DNA of 64,000 bases from Dactylonectria macrodidyma. Its lineage: Eukaryota > Ascomycota > Sordariomycetes > Hypocreales > Nectriaceae. A model generated the notes under the pieces. It had not been told where the DNA came from. It saw only the letters and a program-made list of their open reading frames with translations, and searched no databases. The DNA is taken from the NCBI GenBank assembly GCA_020744425.1, contig JAGMUV010000020.1:992001-1056000 (forward strand). Reading direction: 5' to 3'. Positions within the stretch are counted from its first letter, which is position 1, and each line of letters opens with the position of its first letter. Both the position numbers and the translations under genes were made by a program. Shown here piece after piece: positions 53,858-64,000 of the stretch.

Positions 53858-56219
53858 ATGTCCTTCGGATGGTCGGCTGGCGACATCGCCGCAGCCATCA
53901 CACTGGTCTACAACATCGTGAAAGCACTCGACGACTACGATGGGGCATCCGATGACTATCGTGAGGCCATGGCCTTTATGCGGGACCTCAGCCGCACTCT
54001 CGAGCCGTTGCAGGCGTTCACGGCCTGGAAAGCATATCCGGAATATGGGGAGCAGATAAGCAAGCAAGTCGAGTACATCAGAGATCCAATCAACAAGTTT
54101 CGCGACGAAGTTCTCAGACTTGAACCTAGCCTCGGCGAGAAATCTCGAAAGGGCTACCACCGTCACGTCCCCCAAAAGCTGAAGTGGCATATCTTGAAAT
54201 CCGGGAAAGCATTGAGATTGAAGAAGCAAATCGCCTCGCACATACGCGTGATCGATACCTTGATGCAGCGCTTGACTCTGTACGTACACATACTCCAACT
54301 CGGAGAGTACGCTGACTCCGCCCAAGGGACGTGGTATTGGCCATGCAGCAAAAGCTGCCAGAGCATATATGCGCTCTATTCAACGAGTCTGTTCGCCCAG
54401 AACTCGTCGAAGCGCTTCGGGAAGCCCTCCCAGCGACAAGTTCGACTTTGATCAACAGCAGTCAACAAGCCCAAGACAGATTAGAGTCAAGGCTGCTAGC
54501 GGGTATTGAGGACATCAAACAGCACCTTAACAACCCCGATCTGATACAGCGGGGCATGAAAACTCGCCTAGACAAATACGCAATTAACAACAGGCAACAC
54601 GTGCTCACTGAAGAAGGCGCATGCATGGCTCCATACAGGTCGAACGACGATGGTTTGCGCCGAGAAGCGAGTTATCATGATTCAACAAAAATCAAGGAGT
54701 CATTGAAAGAAGTGTAAGTTGGGCGTTCTCAATCAATACTTTTCTCTGACTACAATAGCTACTATCTACTATTCCTCTACCTAGGCTTGTTTCTCAAGGG
54801 CTTATTGTATGCGCCCCCCTCTCTCATGTATCCCCACCACAGCACTCACCTTTCCCTCAAGCATCGCCTTAGCACAATCTGTTCAACCAACTCAAGCTTT
54901 GACGACGATTCCACTTGCAAAGTACAACATCACCTTTCTCGACGCCATTGGCAGACCACCTCGTGTCATCCACTACGAGTATTTCAAATCTTTCAGAGTT
55001 CGCTTGCGTCCTTCCCCCCGAGTAAGTATGCTTGTTACTGATTGGCCAAAGATGTTTCAGGCATTCCTGCGCGAAGAGTTCATAAATCTTCCGGGCTCTA
55101 CTTGGGTTAAGCATGGGAGATTTCTCATCATGAATCACAAGAACAACCGTGTGCTGGATGAGCGCACCTGGAGTAGGCTTGTCACACCTGGCACAACAGT
55201 CACCATGTCCATGGTGCTAAGAAAGAAAATACAAACCTTCGCAAAGGTGGATGAGCAGAAGTGCGCGGACACGAGCTGCTCTGGAAAATGGAAAACACCC
55301 GAAAGTGATTCGTGGACAACCTGGTAAGTCCCAAACTATGCCATATTGTCATACCTTAACATTAGTAGTCCTCTGTGTAGCAAGGAGGTCTTTCATACAT
55401 TCCTAGAACCTCCCCCGGACCAAAAACGCCGCGACTCGTCCATTGAAGAGCCTTCGATCACGACCAAGCCAGACCAGCGGCTGCAAACGCCCACAGAGTT
55501 TCTACTGACGGATCAGCCTCTCCCGACGAGCTCAGAAAAGAGAATGAAAGAAGAATTTGATGATGATGTTTCGGCTTTCAAACGCATCGTGCAACAGTTA
55601 GTTTTCCCTTTAACCAATGTTGTGGGCCTGAATACCTAGCTTACTCTGCCCAAGATCCTGGACTATAGATGAAAGCTATGAAACGATATCCGCGCTCATC
55701 AAGCACAATCTTGGCCTCGACCTTCCCCCGGGTATGCAGGCTGAGTTTGGAAGGGCTGTAGTAGCGGAGAAATTTGCACGAAAAGGCAATTTATCAGACA
55801 CGGAAATTACTCATTACTTTGAGAAAAGATACAGCCTTTGTCAAGACCCTTTCCTCCAACTCAAGGACTATATGATCCATGACAACAGAAGCGAATTCAA
55901 GAAGCCCAGAGGAACGAGGTGCTCTTTTGAAGGCGTTATTTCCGTTGGCGGGACGGATTACAAACTTGTTGGGCAAGGAAATGGACCCCTCTCGTCTTTG
56001 GCAAAAGCGCTGAAAAGTATAGGCCTAGACATAAAAGCGCAGGACTACAAAGAGCATGCTATTGGCGAAGGCAAAGACATCAAAGCGGTTTCATTCCTGA
56101 AGATTAGGGGGCGGAGTCACTTTGGTCGGAGTGCCTGGGGCGTTGCTATTCACGAGGATGTGTACCAGAGTAGCCTGGTGGCTCTGTTGAGTGCCGCGAG
56201 TAACCTTTTTGGACAATGA
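53858..56219 (+). CDS. Predicted chimera: helical domain, ubiquitin-like domain, Cys4 motif, LeuA regulatory domain
   Basis: Six exons (53858-54279, 54327-54713, 54799-54997, 55052-55323, 55369-55596, 55655-56219) give ~690 residues. Residues 1-270 start MSFGWSAGDIAAAITLVYN and are helical, like the N-termini of many fungal NLR-related proteins. About 311-395 form a ubiquitin-like domain (ITFLDAIGRPPRVIHYEYF...LDERTWSRLVTPG). Cys407, 412, 427 and 430 could bind zinc. From ~504 the chain is the C-terminal part of 2-isopropylmalate synthase: LGLDLPPGMQAEF, KLVGQGNGPLSSLAKAL, YKEHAIGEGKDIKA and WGVAIHEDV...LLSAASN, i.e. the leucine-sensing domain without the catalytic barrel. The last intron (55597-55654) joins the parts in frame. 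Exon 3 could instead start at 54862, and exon 5 at 55381. Two adjacent genes or a fused remnant remain possible. Confidence 0.6.
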
Positions 56220-56881
56220 GAACAAACACATGCAAGAATGTGGAGGGTTTATTCAGGTATGATGCAATTAGGGCAGTGGGGTTCATGAAAGAGCGTAGAT
56301 GCCATTGTGAATCGTGAATGCTTGAATCCTTTCCATCACCGAGTACAGATCGACCAGTTGTGTGAAGACCAAGATCGACGCTTCTGCTACTCAGGCTTCA
56401 GCCGACGGAATTGATTCAAACCGGCGGAATCAAGACGCAATCGGAATCAAAAAGGGTCCCACATTCCCCACGGAATCGGCGATTTCCCCGCAGCATCGAT
56501 TCCTTCTGAAATATGCGTCGTCACCTGTTGAGACTGCAGAATACGAAGGAAAATTCTTGGTAATGGTGCGGAATTAAATATCAGACACTGCTTGGATGCT
56601 TATACCGAGACTGAATAACACGCACAAGATGTAATTTTATGCCGAAGAATACATGGAAAATGTCGGCTCGGCTGTGTAAAGCCACTGCCAAAACGGACTG
56701 CGGGTGGATTTCCGCCCGGCCCCACTCGGCCTCTGACCCGGAGCTCGGCTTGTAGCGGCTTGGGCCATGGTTATGTGAGTGACGTCTTCAGTGCGTCGCA
56801 GCCTCTTATGCCCTCTCTTCTGCCATTCAGACATTCGCCCTCAGTTCAGCGAGATTTGATTCATTGATTCATACCGTCACC
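56220..56881. other. Intergenic region upstream of fumarylacetoacetase
   Basis: About 660 bp holding the promoter of the fumarylacetoacetase gene. No gene seen. Confidence 0.35.
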
Positions 56882-58223
56882 ATGTCCTGGCTACCCATTC
56901 CCACTGGCTCCCACTTCTCCATCGCCAACATCCCCTTTGGCATCATCTCCACGGCCGCAAATCCGACTCCGAGACCTGCCATCGCCATCGGCGACCATGT
57001 CCTCGACGTACAAGCATTCGCCGACGGCGGGGGTTTCTCTGCGTCCCCGGAAGTCAAAGACAACCTGAGCTGCTTCTCCTCGCCCACCCTCAACGCGTTC
57101 GCCGCCCTCGGCCGTCCGTTCCATCGCGCGACGCGCAGCTTCCTCCAGTCGGTGCTAGCTGCCGATACCAAGCTACCAGAAGTGCTCAAGGATAATAAGA
57201 CGCTCCGAGATGCCGCTATCCTGCCACGCGCAGAGGTCAAGAACCATCTTCCCCTAGCGATTGGTGACTACACCGACTTCTACGCCGGCAAGAACCACGC
57301 ATACAACGTTGGCGTGCTCTTCCGCGGCCCCGACAATGCCCTGCAGCCCAACTACACACATCTGCCCGTGGCCTACCACGGCCGCGCGAGCAGTGTAGTC
57401 ACTTCTGGAACACCCATTCGACGTCCTTGGGGTCAGATCCTGCGACCTGGTGACAAGAAGCCGTCCCTGGCGCCGTGTGAGAAGCTGGATCTCGAATTGG
57501 AGATGGGCATGTTCATCTGTCGCGAGAACTCCCTCGGAGCTCCTGTATCGGTGAACGATGCAGAGGAGCACATCTTCGGCTACGTCTTGATGAATGACTG
57601 GAGCGCGCGAGACGTGCAGGCCTGGGAATATGTTCCCCTCGGTCCCTTCACTGCCAAGAACATGGGCACCAGCATCAGTGTCTGGGTGGTCCTCGCCGAT
57701 GCGCTCGAGGCATCAAAGGGCGCTGGCATTGCAAATGACACAGAGCTTCTGCCCTATTTGAGGCAAAACGTCAAGGACAATGTCTTGGGAATTGATCTGG
57801 AAGTCGATGTCATCAGTAAGTCTTCAACGCTTGCTCATACCGTGTGTTTGATCCAAGACATGCTAACCGAAACACGTAGCTGCCGCCGGCCAAAAGACCA
57901 CCATCAGCCGTACAAACTCCAAGAACCTGCTATGGTCGTGGCCGCAGATGATTGCGCACCACACCATCACCGGGTGCAACCTGCGCCCCGGCGACTTGCT
58001 CGGCTCGGGCACAATTTCGGGAACGGAATCCGGCACCGAGGGCAGTATTCTGGAACAGACCAAGGGCGGCAAGATCCCTCTGAAGCTAGAGGGTGGCGAG
58101 GAGCGCAAATTCTTCCTCGACGGAGATACCGTTGTCATCAGAGGCTCGTTTGGTAGCGGTGACTCGATAGTTGGCTTCGGTGAGGTATCTGGTACCATTC
58201 AGGCCCCCCTTCCCTTGTTTTAG
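56882..58223 (+). CDS. fahA: Fumarylacetoacetase
   Basis: Last enzyme of phenylalanine/tyrosine/homogentisate degradation; it splits fumarylacetoacetate into fumarate and acetoacetate in the cytosol. Exons 56882-57815 and 57880-58223 give 425 residues, the normal length. The ATG at 56882 (MSWLPIPTGSHFSIANIPFG) is chosen; the frame upstream opens with TTG. Key segments: DYTDFYAGKNHAYNVG (substrate and metal site), LPVAYHGRASSVV, LDLELEMGMFI (metal-binding Glu residues), GYVLMNDWSARDVQAWEYV, TNSKNLLWSWPQMIAHHT across intron 1, and GSGTISG near the C-terminus. It is tail-to-tail with maleylacetoacetate isomerase, the preceding step, with ~100 bp between stops. Confidence 0.95.
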
Positions 58224-58326
58224 CTACAGACTTGAATCTGGCAAAAGTAAATAGAGAAATGAATTTCTTTGGCTTCACAATATTTTTCATTTCGCTGGGA
58301 TTTTGTATGCTAGTCACTATCATCAA

Positions 58327-58989
58327 CTATTTGGCCCTCAATTCCTCTGGAGTGTCTGGCTGATTAAAGTACGCGGCCTGAACGACAGCGGGATGTCCCT
58401 TCAAATTCTCAACAATCCTTCCCACTACTGGGAACTGAGAGAGATCGACTCCATATCTTTCAGCGTTCCAAAACGCAGGCATGAGGCAACAATCCGCCAT
58501 GGAAATATCATCGCCCACCGAATATTTCCCCGCTGACTTCGCTGCCACGGTTTCGTACGCCCGCATTCCGTCCGTCATCAGCTGACAATTCCACTCCTCT
58601 GGATTCCCTCCCAGCGCCTTGATGCGGCGCGTGATGCGAAGGTTCGTCACCGGCTGCGTGTCCGCAGCAACAATTTCGACGAGTGTGCGCACGAGAGAAC
58701 GAGCTTCGAGGTCGGACAGTGGCGGCAGAAGCGGCGTCTCGGGATGCCGCTCGTCTAGGTACTCAAGCGCCGCGACCGACTGCCCAATCTTGAAGGAGGT
58801 GCTACCCTTCGGGATAAGGACGGGGACGGATGCCGACGGGTTGAAGGTTTTGTGCTCGTCGGAGAGGTGTTCGTTCTTGAGCAGGTTGACGGGCACGGTC
58901 TCGTACGGAATCGCTTTGAGGTTCATGGCAATGCGGAGGCGCGCGGAGCAGGAGGACCTGAAGTAGGAGTAGAGAGTGTAGTCGGACAT
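58327..58989 (-). CDS. maiA: Maleylacetoacetate isomerase (GST zeta class)
   Basis: Glutathione-dependent cis-trans isomerase that makes fumarylacetoacetate from maleylacetoacetate. Unspliced, 220 residues. The zeta-class active-site motif SSCSARLRIAM is present near residue 12-22; most members read SSCSWRVRIAL. SVPVLIPKGSTSFKIGQSVAALEYL is the glutathione site; written in parts these are SVPVLI and IGQSVAALEYL. The C-terminal helical domain has YSVGDDISMADCCLMPAFWN. It converges on fumarylacetoacetase, so two consecutive steps of tyrosine catabolism are paired. Homogentisate dioxygenase, commonly beside them in Aspergillus, is not in this window. Confidence 0.93.
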   Translation of the reverse strand: MSDYTLYSYFRSSCSARLRIAMNLKAIPYETVPVNLLKNEHLSDEHKTFNPSASVPVLIPKGSTSFKIGQSVAALEYLDERHPETPLLPPLSDLEARSLVRTLVEIVAADTQPVTNLRITRRIKALGGNPEEWNCQLMTDGMRAYETVAAKSAGKYSVGDDISMADCCLMPAFWNAERYGVDLSQFPVVGRIVENLKGHPAVVQAAYFNQPDTPEELRAK

Positions 58990-59694
58990 TTCGCTTGATG
59001 CTGCACAGTGAATAGTACGGAAGTGGGTTGATCGTTGATCAGTGAAAGTCAGCTCTCATCACAATCCAGCTGGACATGTCATCCTTATGCACTCCCATGA
59101 TCAACTCAATTCCATTCAATGTCAGCTACCGAGGACATCCGGTGCTAGCCATGAGGTACCGAATATGACGTCTCAGATTGAAGCTTTGCCTGGCATCGCT
59201 TGGGGTAATGCGGAATCGGTTCCGGCTCGTGCGGGGAGAAGACACCAGGTCCGGGACCATGGATGAATTCGGATAATAATGGATAATGAGAAGCATCGCC
59301 AACAGAAACAATTAGCCGAATCCCTCTAATATCTACTACAAAATAGATTAAATAACACTTAGTCGCCTTCTTTGCTTTTATAACATCTCTGTTGACGATC
59401 GTGTCACAGGGTTAGGCTTCTTAAGTAGCTGCGGAGGGAACAACACGGAACCTGGCTTTGAGAGACTGCGGACACGAACTTAGGACAGGGCCACGGAATT
59501 ACTCGCAATAATTCTATTCCCAAGTCACCAGTCTACCCATCTACTATATAATGACATCTAATGGCCGCATCTATCCTCTCAAAGAATCCGTAACGTGGGT
59601 TGAATCGTACAAAAAGCAAGTAATCAGCAGTGTTGCCGGATCAGAAAACGCTCGAACATACCACACCTTCGCTATGTAGCAATTTCCCCATCCA
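58990..59694. other. Intergenic region
   Basis: About 700 bp with the maiA promoter and the 3' flank of the thioesterase gene. No gene seen. Confidence 0.35.
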
Positions 59695-60663
59695 TTACAT
59701 CTTTGACGGTTGGAACTCTTTCTTCATCCGCATGATCGACTGCTGACTCATAGAAGCAACCAAGTTGCCCTGCTCATCCCAGAGCTTCCCCTCTGCAAAT
59801 GTCCGCCCACTTCCACCACGGGACGTCGTTCGCTCCCTGAGATGCCAAGTATCGAGCTTGATATCCGGTGTAAAGAGACGCAGGGCAAAGTCGAGCGTCG
59901 AGCACGCTGCGACATCGTCGAACCAGAGGTGGTTGTGCGTCAGAGGCAAAAACGACAACGCTCCGTCCATGAGGAACGACAACGCTCCGATGTTCTCAAT
60001 GGGCGTCGTCAATTTTTCTCGCGTCTTCTGCCACTCTGCAGACGTCTTTTCGGTGATGTGCCGGTTGTCCTGCGTCGTCACCATATGCTTGGAAGCCCCT
60101 GCGAGGTTCTGGCCAGCGACTCCGTTGACACACCACCTGGTCTCGAAAAACTTTTCCGATATGCCGAATGAGGTTTCGAAACCTTTGTACTGAGCCTCGG
60201 TGATTTCTCCACTAGTCTTGAGAGTCTCCGCTCTTTCGTGAGCGGTTGGACAGTCCTGGGCCTTGGGCCACGTTGATGTAGGCGACACTGAATAGTCCAG
60301 CGTCGAGGGTTCCTGGGCGTGAAAGTCGGCCACGAGCTCGAGGCAGACGCGAAACTGGCCATCCTTTTGCTTTTGCTTCACCTGGACGCGACGCGTGGCA
60401 AAGGACCTTGTGTCTCTCGTGTTGGTAACGCTACAGTACAGATGCTGGTCGGTCGATGCAGGCCCGAGGAAGTGGCCGAGCACAGAGTACATCGAGAGGT
60501 TGTCCGGGACGGTTGAGCAGGCCGCCGTGACAGCGACGCCGGCGGTGCATCCTCCGTAGGCAATGGGCAGGGTGTTACCCATCCGAATCGGGCGCAGTCT
60601 CGAGACATATTCTCCGGGACCAAGCTGCTCGACGGCGACTTGGTCTGACAGGGTGGTGGTCAT
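59695..60663 (-). CDS. Acyl-CoA thioesterase II-like, double hotdog, probable peroxisomal
   Basis: Unspliced ORF of 322 residues. Two hotdog halves: the first has LRPIRMGNTLPIAYGG and VLGHFLGPASTDQHLYCSV with TRDTRSFATRRVQVKQ, typical of TesB/ACOT8 proteins (PxGxxxYxVxxxRxGxSFxxRxVxxxQ). The second has GALSFLPLTHNHLWFDDVA, TWHLRERTTSRGGSGRTFAEG and LWDEQGNLVASMSQQ. The C-terminal tripeptide SKM is an accepted variant of the PTS1 peroxisomal signal. It should hydrolyse acyl-CoA to free acid and CoA in fatty-acid or secondary metabolism. The gene stands alone. Confidence 0.88.
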   Translation of the reverse strand: MTTTLSDQVAVEQLGPGEYVSRLRPIRMGNTLPIAYGGCTAGVAVTAACSTVPDNLSMYSVLGHFLGPASTDQHLYCSVTNTRDTRSFATRRVQVKQKQKDGQFRVCLELVADFHAQEPSTLDYSVSPTSTWPKAQDCPTAHERAETLKTSGEITEAQYKGFETSFGISEKFFETRWCVNGVAGQNLAGASKHMVTTQDNRHITEKTSAEWQKTREKLTTPIENIGALSFLMDGALSFLPLTHNHLWFDDVAACSTLDFALRLFTPDIKLDTWHLRERTTSRGGSGRTFAEGKLWDEQGNLVASMSQQSIMRMKKEFQPSKM

Positions 60664-62114
60664 TGTGAGGGATAGTAGACAGCGTCACAGATCAACTATT
60701 CATGACAGAAGTAAAGGCATCCGTGCTTGAGACATCTTAAATGCATCGTCTCCCTCGGCACGTGGGGCATGGGTGATGGTGTCTTTTGTGGACCCAACCT
60801 CGGCTGAAGCTGGCCAAGATGTCGGGTCCACGCTGCATGATGTCGATGAAATTGGCTAGCGTTTCGGTTCCAGTCCAGGGTATCCAGAACGATTAGTAGA
60901 GTGCTGGGAGCAGTGAAGGTATGTCCACCCCTCGCATAGCTCGATTGAAGGTGAGCATAGGCACAATTGCTCACAGACATCGCTGCACTGTGAAAGTACG
61001 ACTTTTTAATTGCTCCGCCTGCTTAAAAAAGGACGTAGCTCACTTTACTATTTTGTACTCTCTGCAGCAAAACTCCTTGTTTAGGCGGGGAATGAACACA
61101 TCATGTACGTAGTATGCAGTAGGATCTATATAAATCTTACAGCCCAAATTTTGTGCCCTAGGTATGTTGTAAGAAGTAGGCTATGCTTTCTACGGCACAA
61201 CCATGTGGCCGGGTCTGACACCTTACCCACCCAACAAGACAATCTGACCCACTTGATGCCGAGACCGAGGCACCTAGATACCAGGAGTCCAGTCCTTCTA
61301 ACCCATTGAATATGCCATCAATCCGCTCGCATCTCGAAGTGGATGCGCCCAGCCTTCAGGTACGCCGGCTGGTGGTCAGGGTTTCGAGCCGTTGAAATGG
61401 TCAAAGGTGAACCTGTATTGTGGAATGGACAGAACTAGAATCATCGATACTGTTCTTACTGCAAACTATCTGACCTCTGAAGATCATTCGATCCCTACAT
61501 CACAACTACACTGCGGCATGCTATACTCGATATATTCCTTCAACAGTCCTAAGGTAATAAATAAATTAATTGCAAGAATTCAAACCAACCAGAAAGTGAG
61601 AAAACAACGACAAAGTACACAAGATCCCACCCATTTCATATGCTACTGGAAGTCACAGCCGCTTGAAAATTGATATCTCAGTATATCGTGCTCCTAGCGA
61701 TCGCATAGCTTACTTAAGTCAATCTGCGTACCGCTGATCTGCCGGACCTCTGAAGGCCCTCGGGCTGAAGTGTTGCCTTACGACTGTTAGAGGGATAAGA
61801 ACACATGCAAAAAAGAGCACAGCGTAGGACATGCTGAATAACACTGCAAGATCTGGTAAAGTGGGGACGGACCTGAGAGATGGTGACCGATCCGATGAGC
61901 TAGGCTTCGAATACTCGGATACCTCATCTGATGACAAACTCTACATGTGCTGCGTCTCAAAATTCCTTGTCCATACAAGTGATAGGCTGAAATGATTGCG
62001 TATTTGCATGCGGCGCCCTGTGCAATAGGTATAAGCCCCAAGACCATCTAGCGAAATATTCTGAGGCAGTTATTCATTAATCAAGTCAATAAGTACACTT
62101 GACAGAAACCGGCA
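60664..62114. other. Intergenic region
   Basis: About 1.45 kb with the thioesterase promoter and the 3' flank of the NACHT-ankyrin gene. Short frames such as 61392-61673 lack support. Confidence 0.4.
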
Positions 62115-64000
62115 CTAGTTCGGCAAATCACATCCTGATCGTAGGCCCTCCGATGCCGTAACATCCATTATTGATGACGGTAGTTTCATCTCTGATATCG
62201 TAAAATCCCTCCCCCCGTACTGACGCAGTACTGTTACTATTGCAGGTTGAATTCTTTCTTGTCGCTCGAGTCCAAAGTCTGTGAAAAAGCAGTCCATATT
62301 TTGCACGATGTTGAGAGGACTATGATCCTGAAAGTCGTTAAAGAGAGCAGGGACGGTGCTGTCTTCCCAAACGATCCCACTTTGGTCTCCAATGTTGTTT
62401 GGGTCCGCACCGGCTTCAAGCAAGAGTTTTACTCCTTCCAAGTCCCACGCCGCGGCTGCGATTTGTAATGGACAAACTCTATACCCACGACCGTTGGGGT
62501 CTGCTCCTAGCTGAAGCAGTCGCGTTACCGGACAGTGATCTTTGCAGACGAACTTATGGTCGGAATCGTGCCAGCCGATCGATAACACAAGAATCCTTGA
62601 AGGGTCGAAAAACCCCACTGTATGGTTAAGAAATAATGTTAGATGACTTGGCCACGTCCTAGCTAACTGGGCAAAGAGCTCCACAATTGTTCCCTTAAAG
62701 CTATACCAATCCCCATGATCATCACTGGTTAAATGCCATACCTCAAGTTCCAGACCAAAGCTACTTCGTAACCAGCTTTCTGGGGAGACCCGTTGGATGA
62801 AAGTTCGCCCGAGTTCACTGCTATCATCCGTGAGCAGTAAGTTGAGGAGTGTTGCAACATTGCTGCTTGTTGTAGGCTGAGTCCAGCCAGGGCACCAAAA
62901 TTGCCCAATCCTGAAATAGTTGTGGTTTGTGAATATTGCGGTAGAATTTTCGAGGTACATTGCGGTCAATTGGAAGTCTTCGAAATGCTGATTTGTTGGA
63001 TTGAGTATCGCCAACGCTAACCCGGACAGAGTTGTATCTTTAGAAAGCATGGGTCCCCAAGTATGCACAGCAAGTATGGCTGATACAATGCTGAAAAGGT
63101 TGAAGTCATCTTCCATAGCATTAGCAACCTTTTCGTCATGATCATCGGATTCTGTTTCCCAAAGCTCGTTCGGTTCGGTGTTAAGAGCTTCGTGCATAAC
63201 CATCTTAGCAAACTCGACTTTGGCAATTTCCGTGTCGATAGCGAAGAAAGCGGCAGGCCCATTCCGTATTCTCACGGACTCCAAGAACTCCAAGACTGTG
63301 TAATGCGCAAGAGATACGGCAGGCTTGGGCTGAAAGGATATGCGAGATCTACGCCCCCGAGTTTGGGGCGACACCCATATCAGACATCCACAGAACTCGC
63401 GTAGGAGATCCTCGTTGTAGTCATACTCATATTGACCTGAGTCGCATCTATCAGCGCTCCTCTGCACCGCTTGGATGAGATTAGAGAGAGGTATGTTGTT
63501 CTGGCGCAATGCATTGTGGGCATAAATCCACTTCAATGCATGGTGAACGACTGGCCAGGCTTCGTCCGGGACTCGAAGGAATATCCGCTCATAGGTTTCG
63601 TCTAGAGTTCGTGGCAAGCCTGCGAGTGCTTTCGTAATGACATCTATGTCGCCTTTTAGATGCTGCAGTATATCTATTTGACAGACAACCCAGCGAAACC
63701 TTTTACATGTTTAGAAGATAAAGAAGTGTCAAAGGTGTATATAGTATGACTCACATTCCCTTGGCTTTTGTGGACAGCACTTTCAATGTCTTGTCTCGTA
63801 CGGTCGCCGGCCAGCGCTTAAGCTTTGGGTGTATCCTGAGCTGGGATTCGATAAAGAGCCGTATGTCTTCGTCGAGTAAAGGGTTCCTCATGGAAATCGG
63901 TACCGAGATCTCTTCCATCACTTCTTCAATGTCAACGTACTCTCGACTGGTAGTTAAGATCCGTATTTTTGAAAATTTTGGGTCGGTGATAAGATCACGA
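62115..64000 (-). CDS. NACHT-ankyrin (NLR-like) protein, 5' end beyond window
   Basis: C-terminal part of a fungal STAND/NLR protein; the N-terminal effector domain and P-loop lie right of position 64000. Exons: 64000-63755 (open at the edge) and 63699-62115, with a 55 bp intron that restores KGMFRWVVCQIDIL. The visible ~610 residues start in the NACHT core (ILTTSREYVDIEEVM, a sensor-1-like strand). They continue through the post-NACHT region (ALAGLPRTLDETYERIF, ISFQPKPAVSLAHYTVLEFL). At the end are at least two ankyrin-like repeats (VTRLLQLGADPNGRG, LQIAAAAWDLEGVKLLLEAGADPN). Such proteins act in non-self recognition and programmed cell death in some fungi; the trigger here is unknown. Confidence 0.82.

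Noticed and set aside
1..64000. CRISPR array, prophage or bacterial operon features
   Set aside because: Spliced genes, fungal families and eukaryotic gene spacing rule out a prokaryotic reading. No regular spacer-repeat array is present.

Overview
This is a stretch of filamentous ascomycete (Pezizomycotina) nuclear DNA. Most genes are split by 45-90 bp GT-AG introns that restore clean protein families when removed. The families are typical of that group: Zn2Cys6 regulators, a TRI12-type MFS pump, kievitone-hydratase-like (AttH fold), NACHT-ankyrin, fungal ubiquitin-like-domain and fungal Hsp70-like proteins. The content fits Sordariomycetes, perhaps Hypocreales, but that is inference. Exons were built by eye from splice sites, reading phase and family conservation.

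0-20 kb: a glutathione S-transferase and an FAD aromatic monooxygenase are divergently transcribed. Then come a helical/disordered unknown, a single-pass Ser/Thr-rich membrane protein, an Hsp70-like ATPase, a Lys/Arg-rich unknown, a TRI12-type efflux pump, a DUR3-type urea symporter with GATA sites upstream, and an alpha/beta hydrolase.

20-30 kb: an NAD(P)-binding protein is followed by a gene-poor stretch holding a Ty1/copia RNase H remnant and a compact MITE-like element. Next are two head-to-head genes for secreted proteins (a CPxPx-repeat protein and a protein with five PAN-like modules), then a divergent four-EF-hand calmodulin-like gene.

30-45 kb: an epimerase/dehydratase, a NADPH-cytochrome P450 reductase, a probable P450 remnant, a secreted kievitone-hydratase-like protein and a broken medium-chain reductase lie in a row and look like a partly decayed oxidative-metabolism locus. 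A sugar transporter and a Zn2Cys6 regulator follow.

45-64 kb: an AIF/AMID-like oxidoreductase, an SDR head-to-head with a second Zn2Cys6 regulator, a nitrilase, and an unusual predicted chimera of fungal helical domain, ubiquitin-like domain, Cys4 motif and the C-terminal leucine-regulatory domain of 2-isopropylmalate synthase. Then come the tail-to-tail tyrosine-catabolism pair fumarylacetoacetase and maleylacetoacetate isomerase, a peroxisomal-type acyl-CoA thioesterase, and an NLR-like NACHT-ankyrin gene that runs off the right edge.

The strongest candidate for something undescribed is the chimeric gene at 53858-56219. Next are the eroded P450-reductase neighbourhood, the five-module PAN protein and the MITE. 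No tRNA, rRNA or CRISPR array was recognised.
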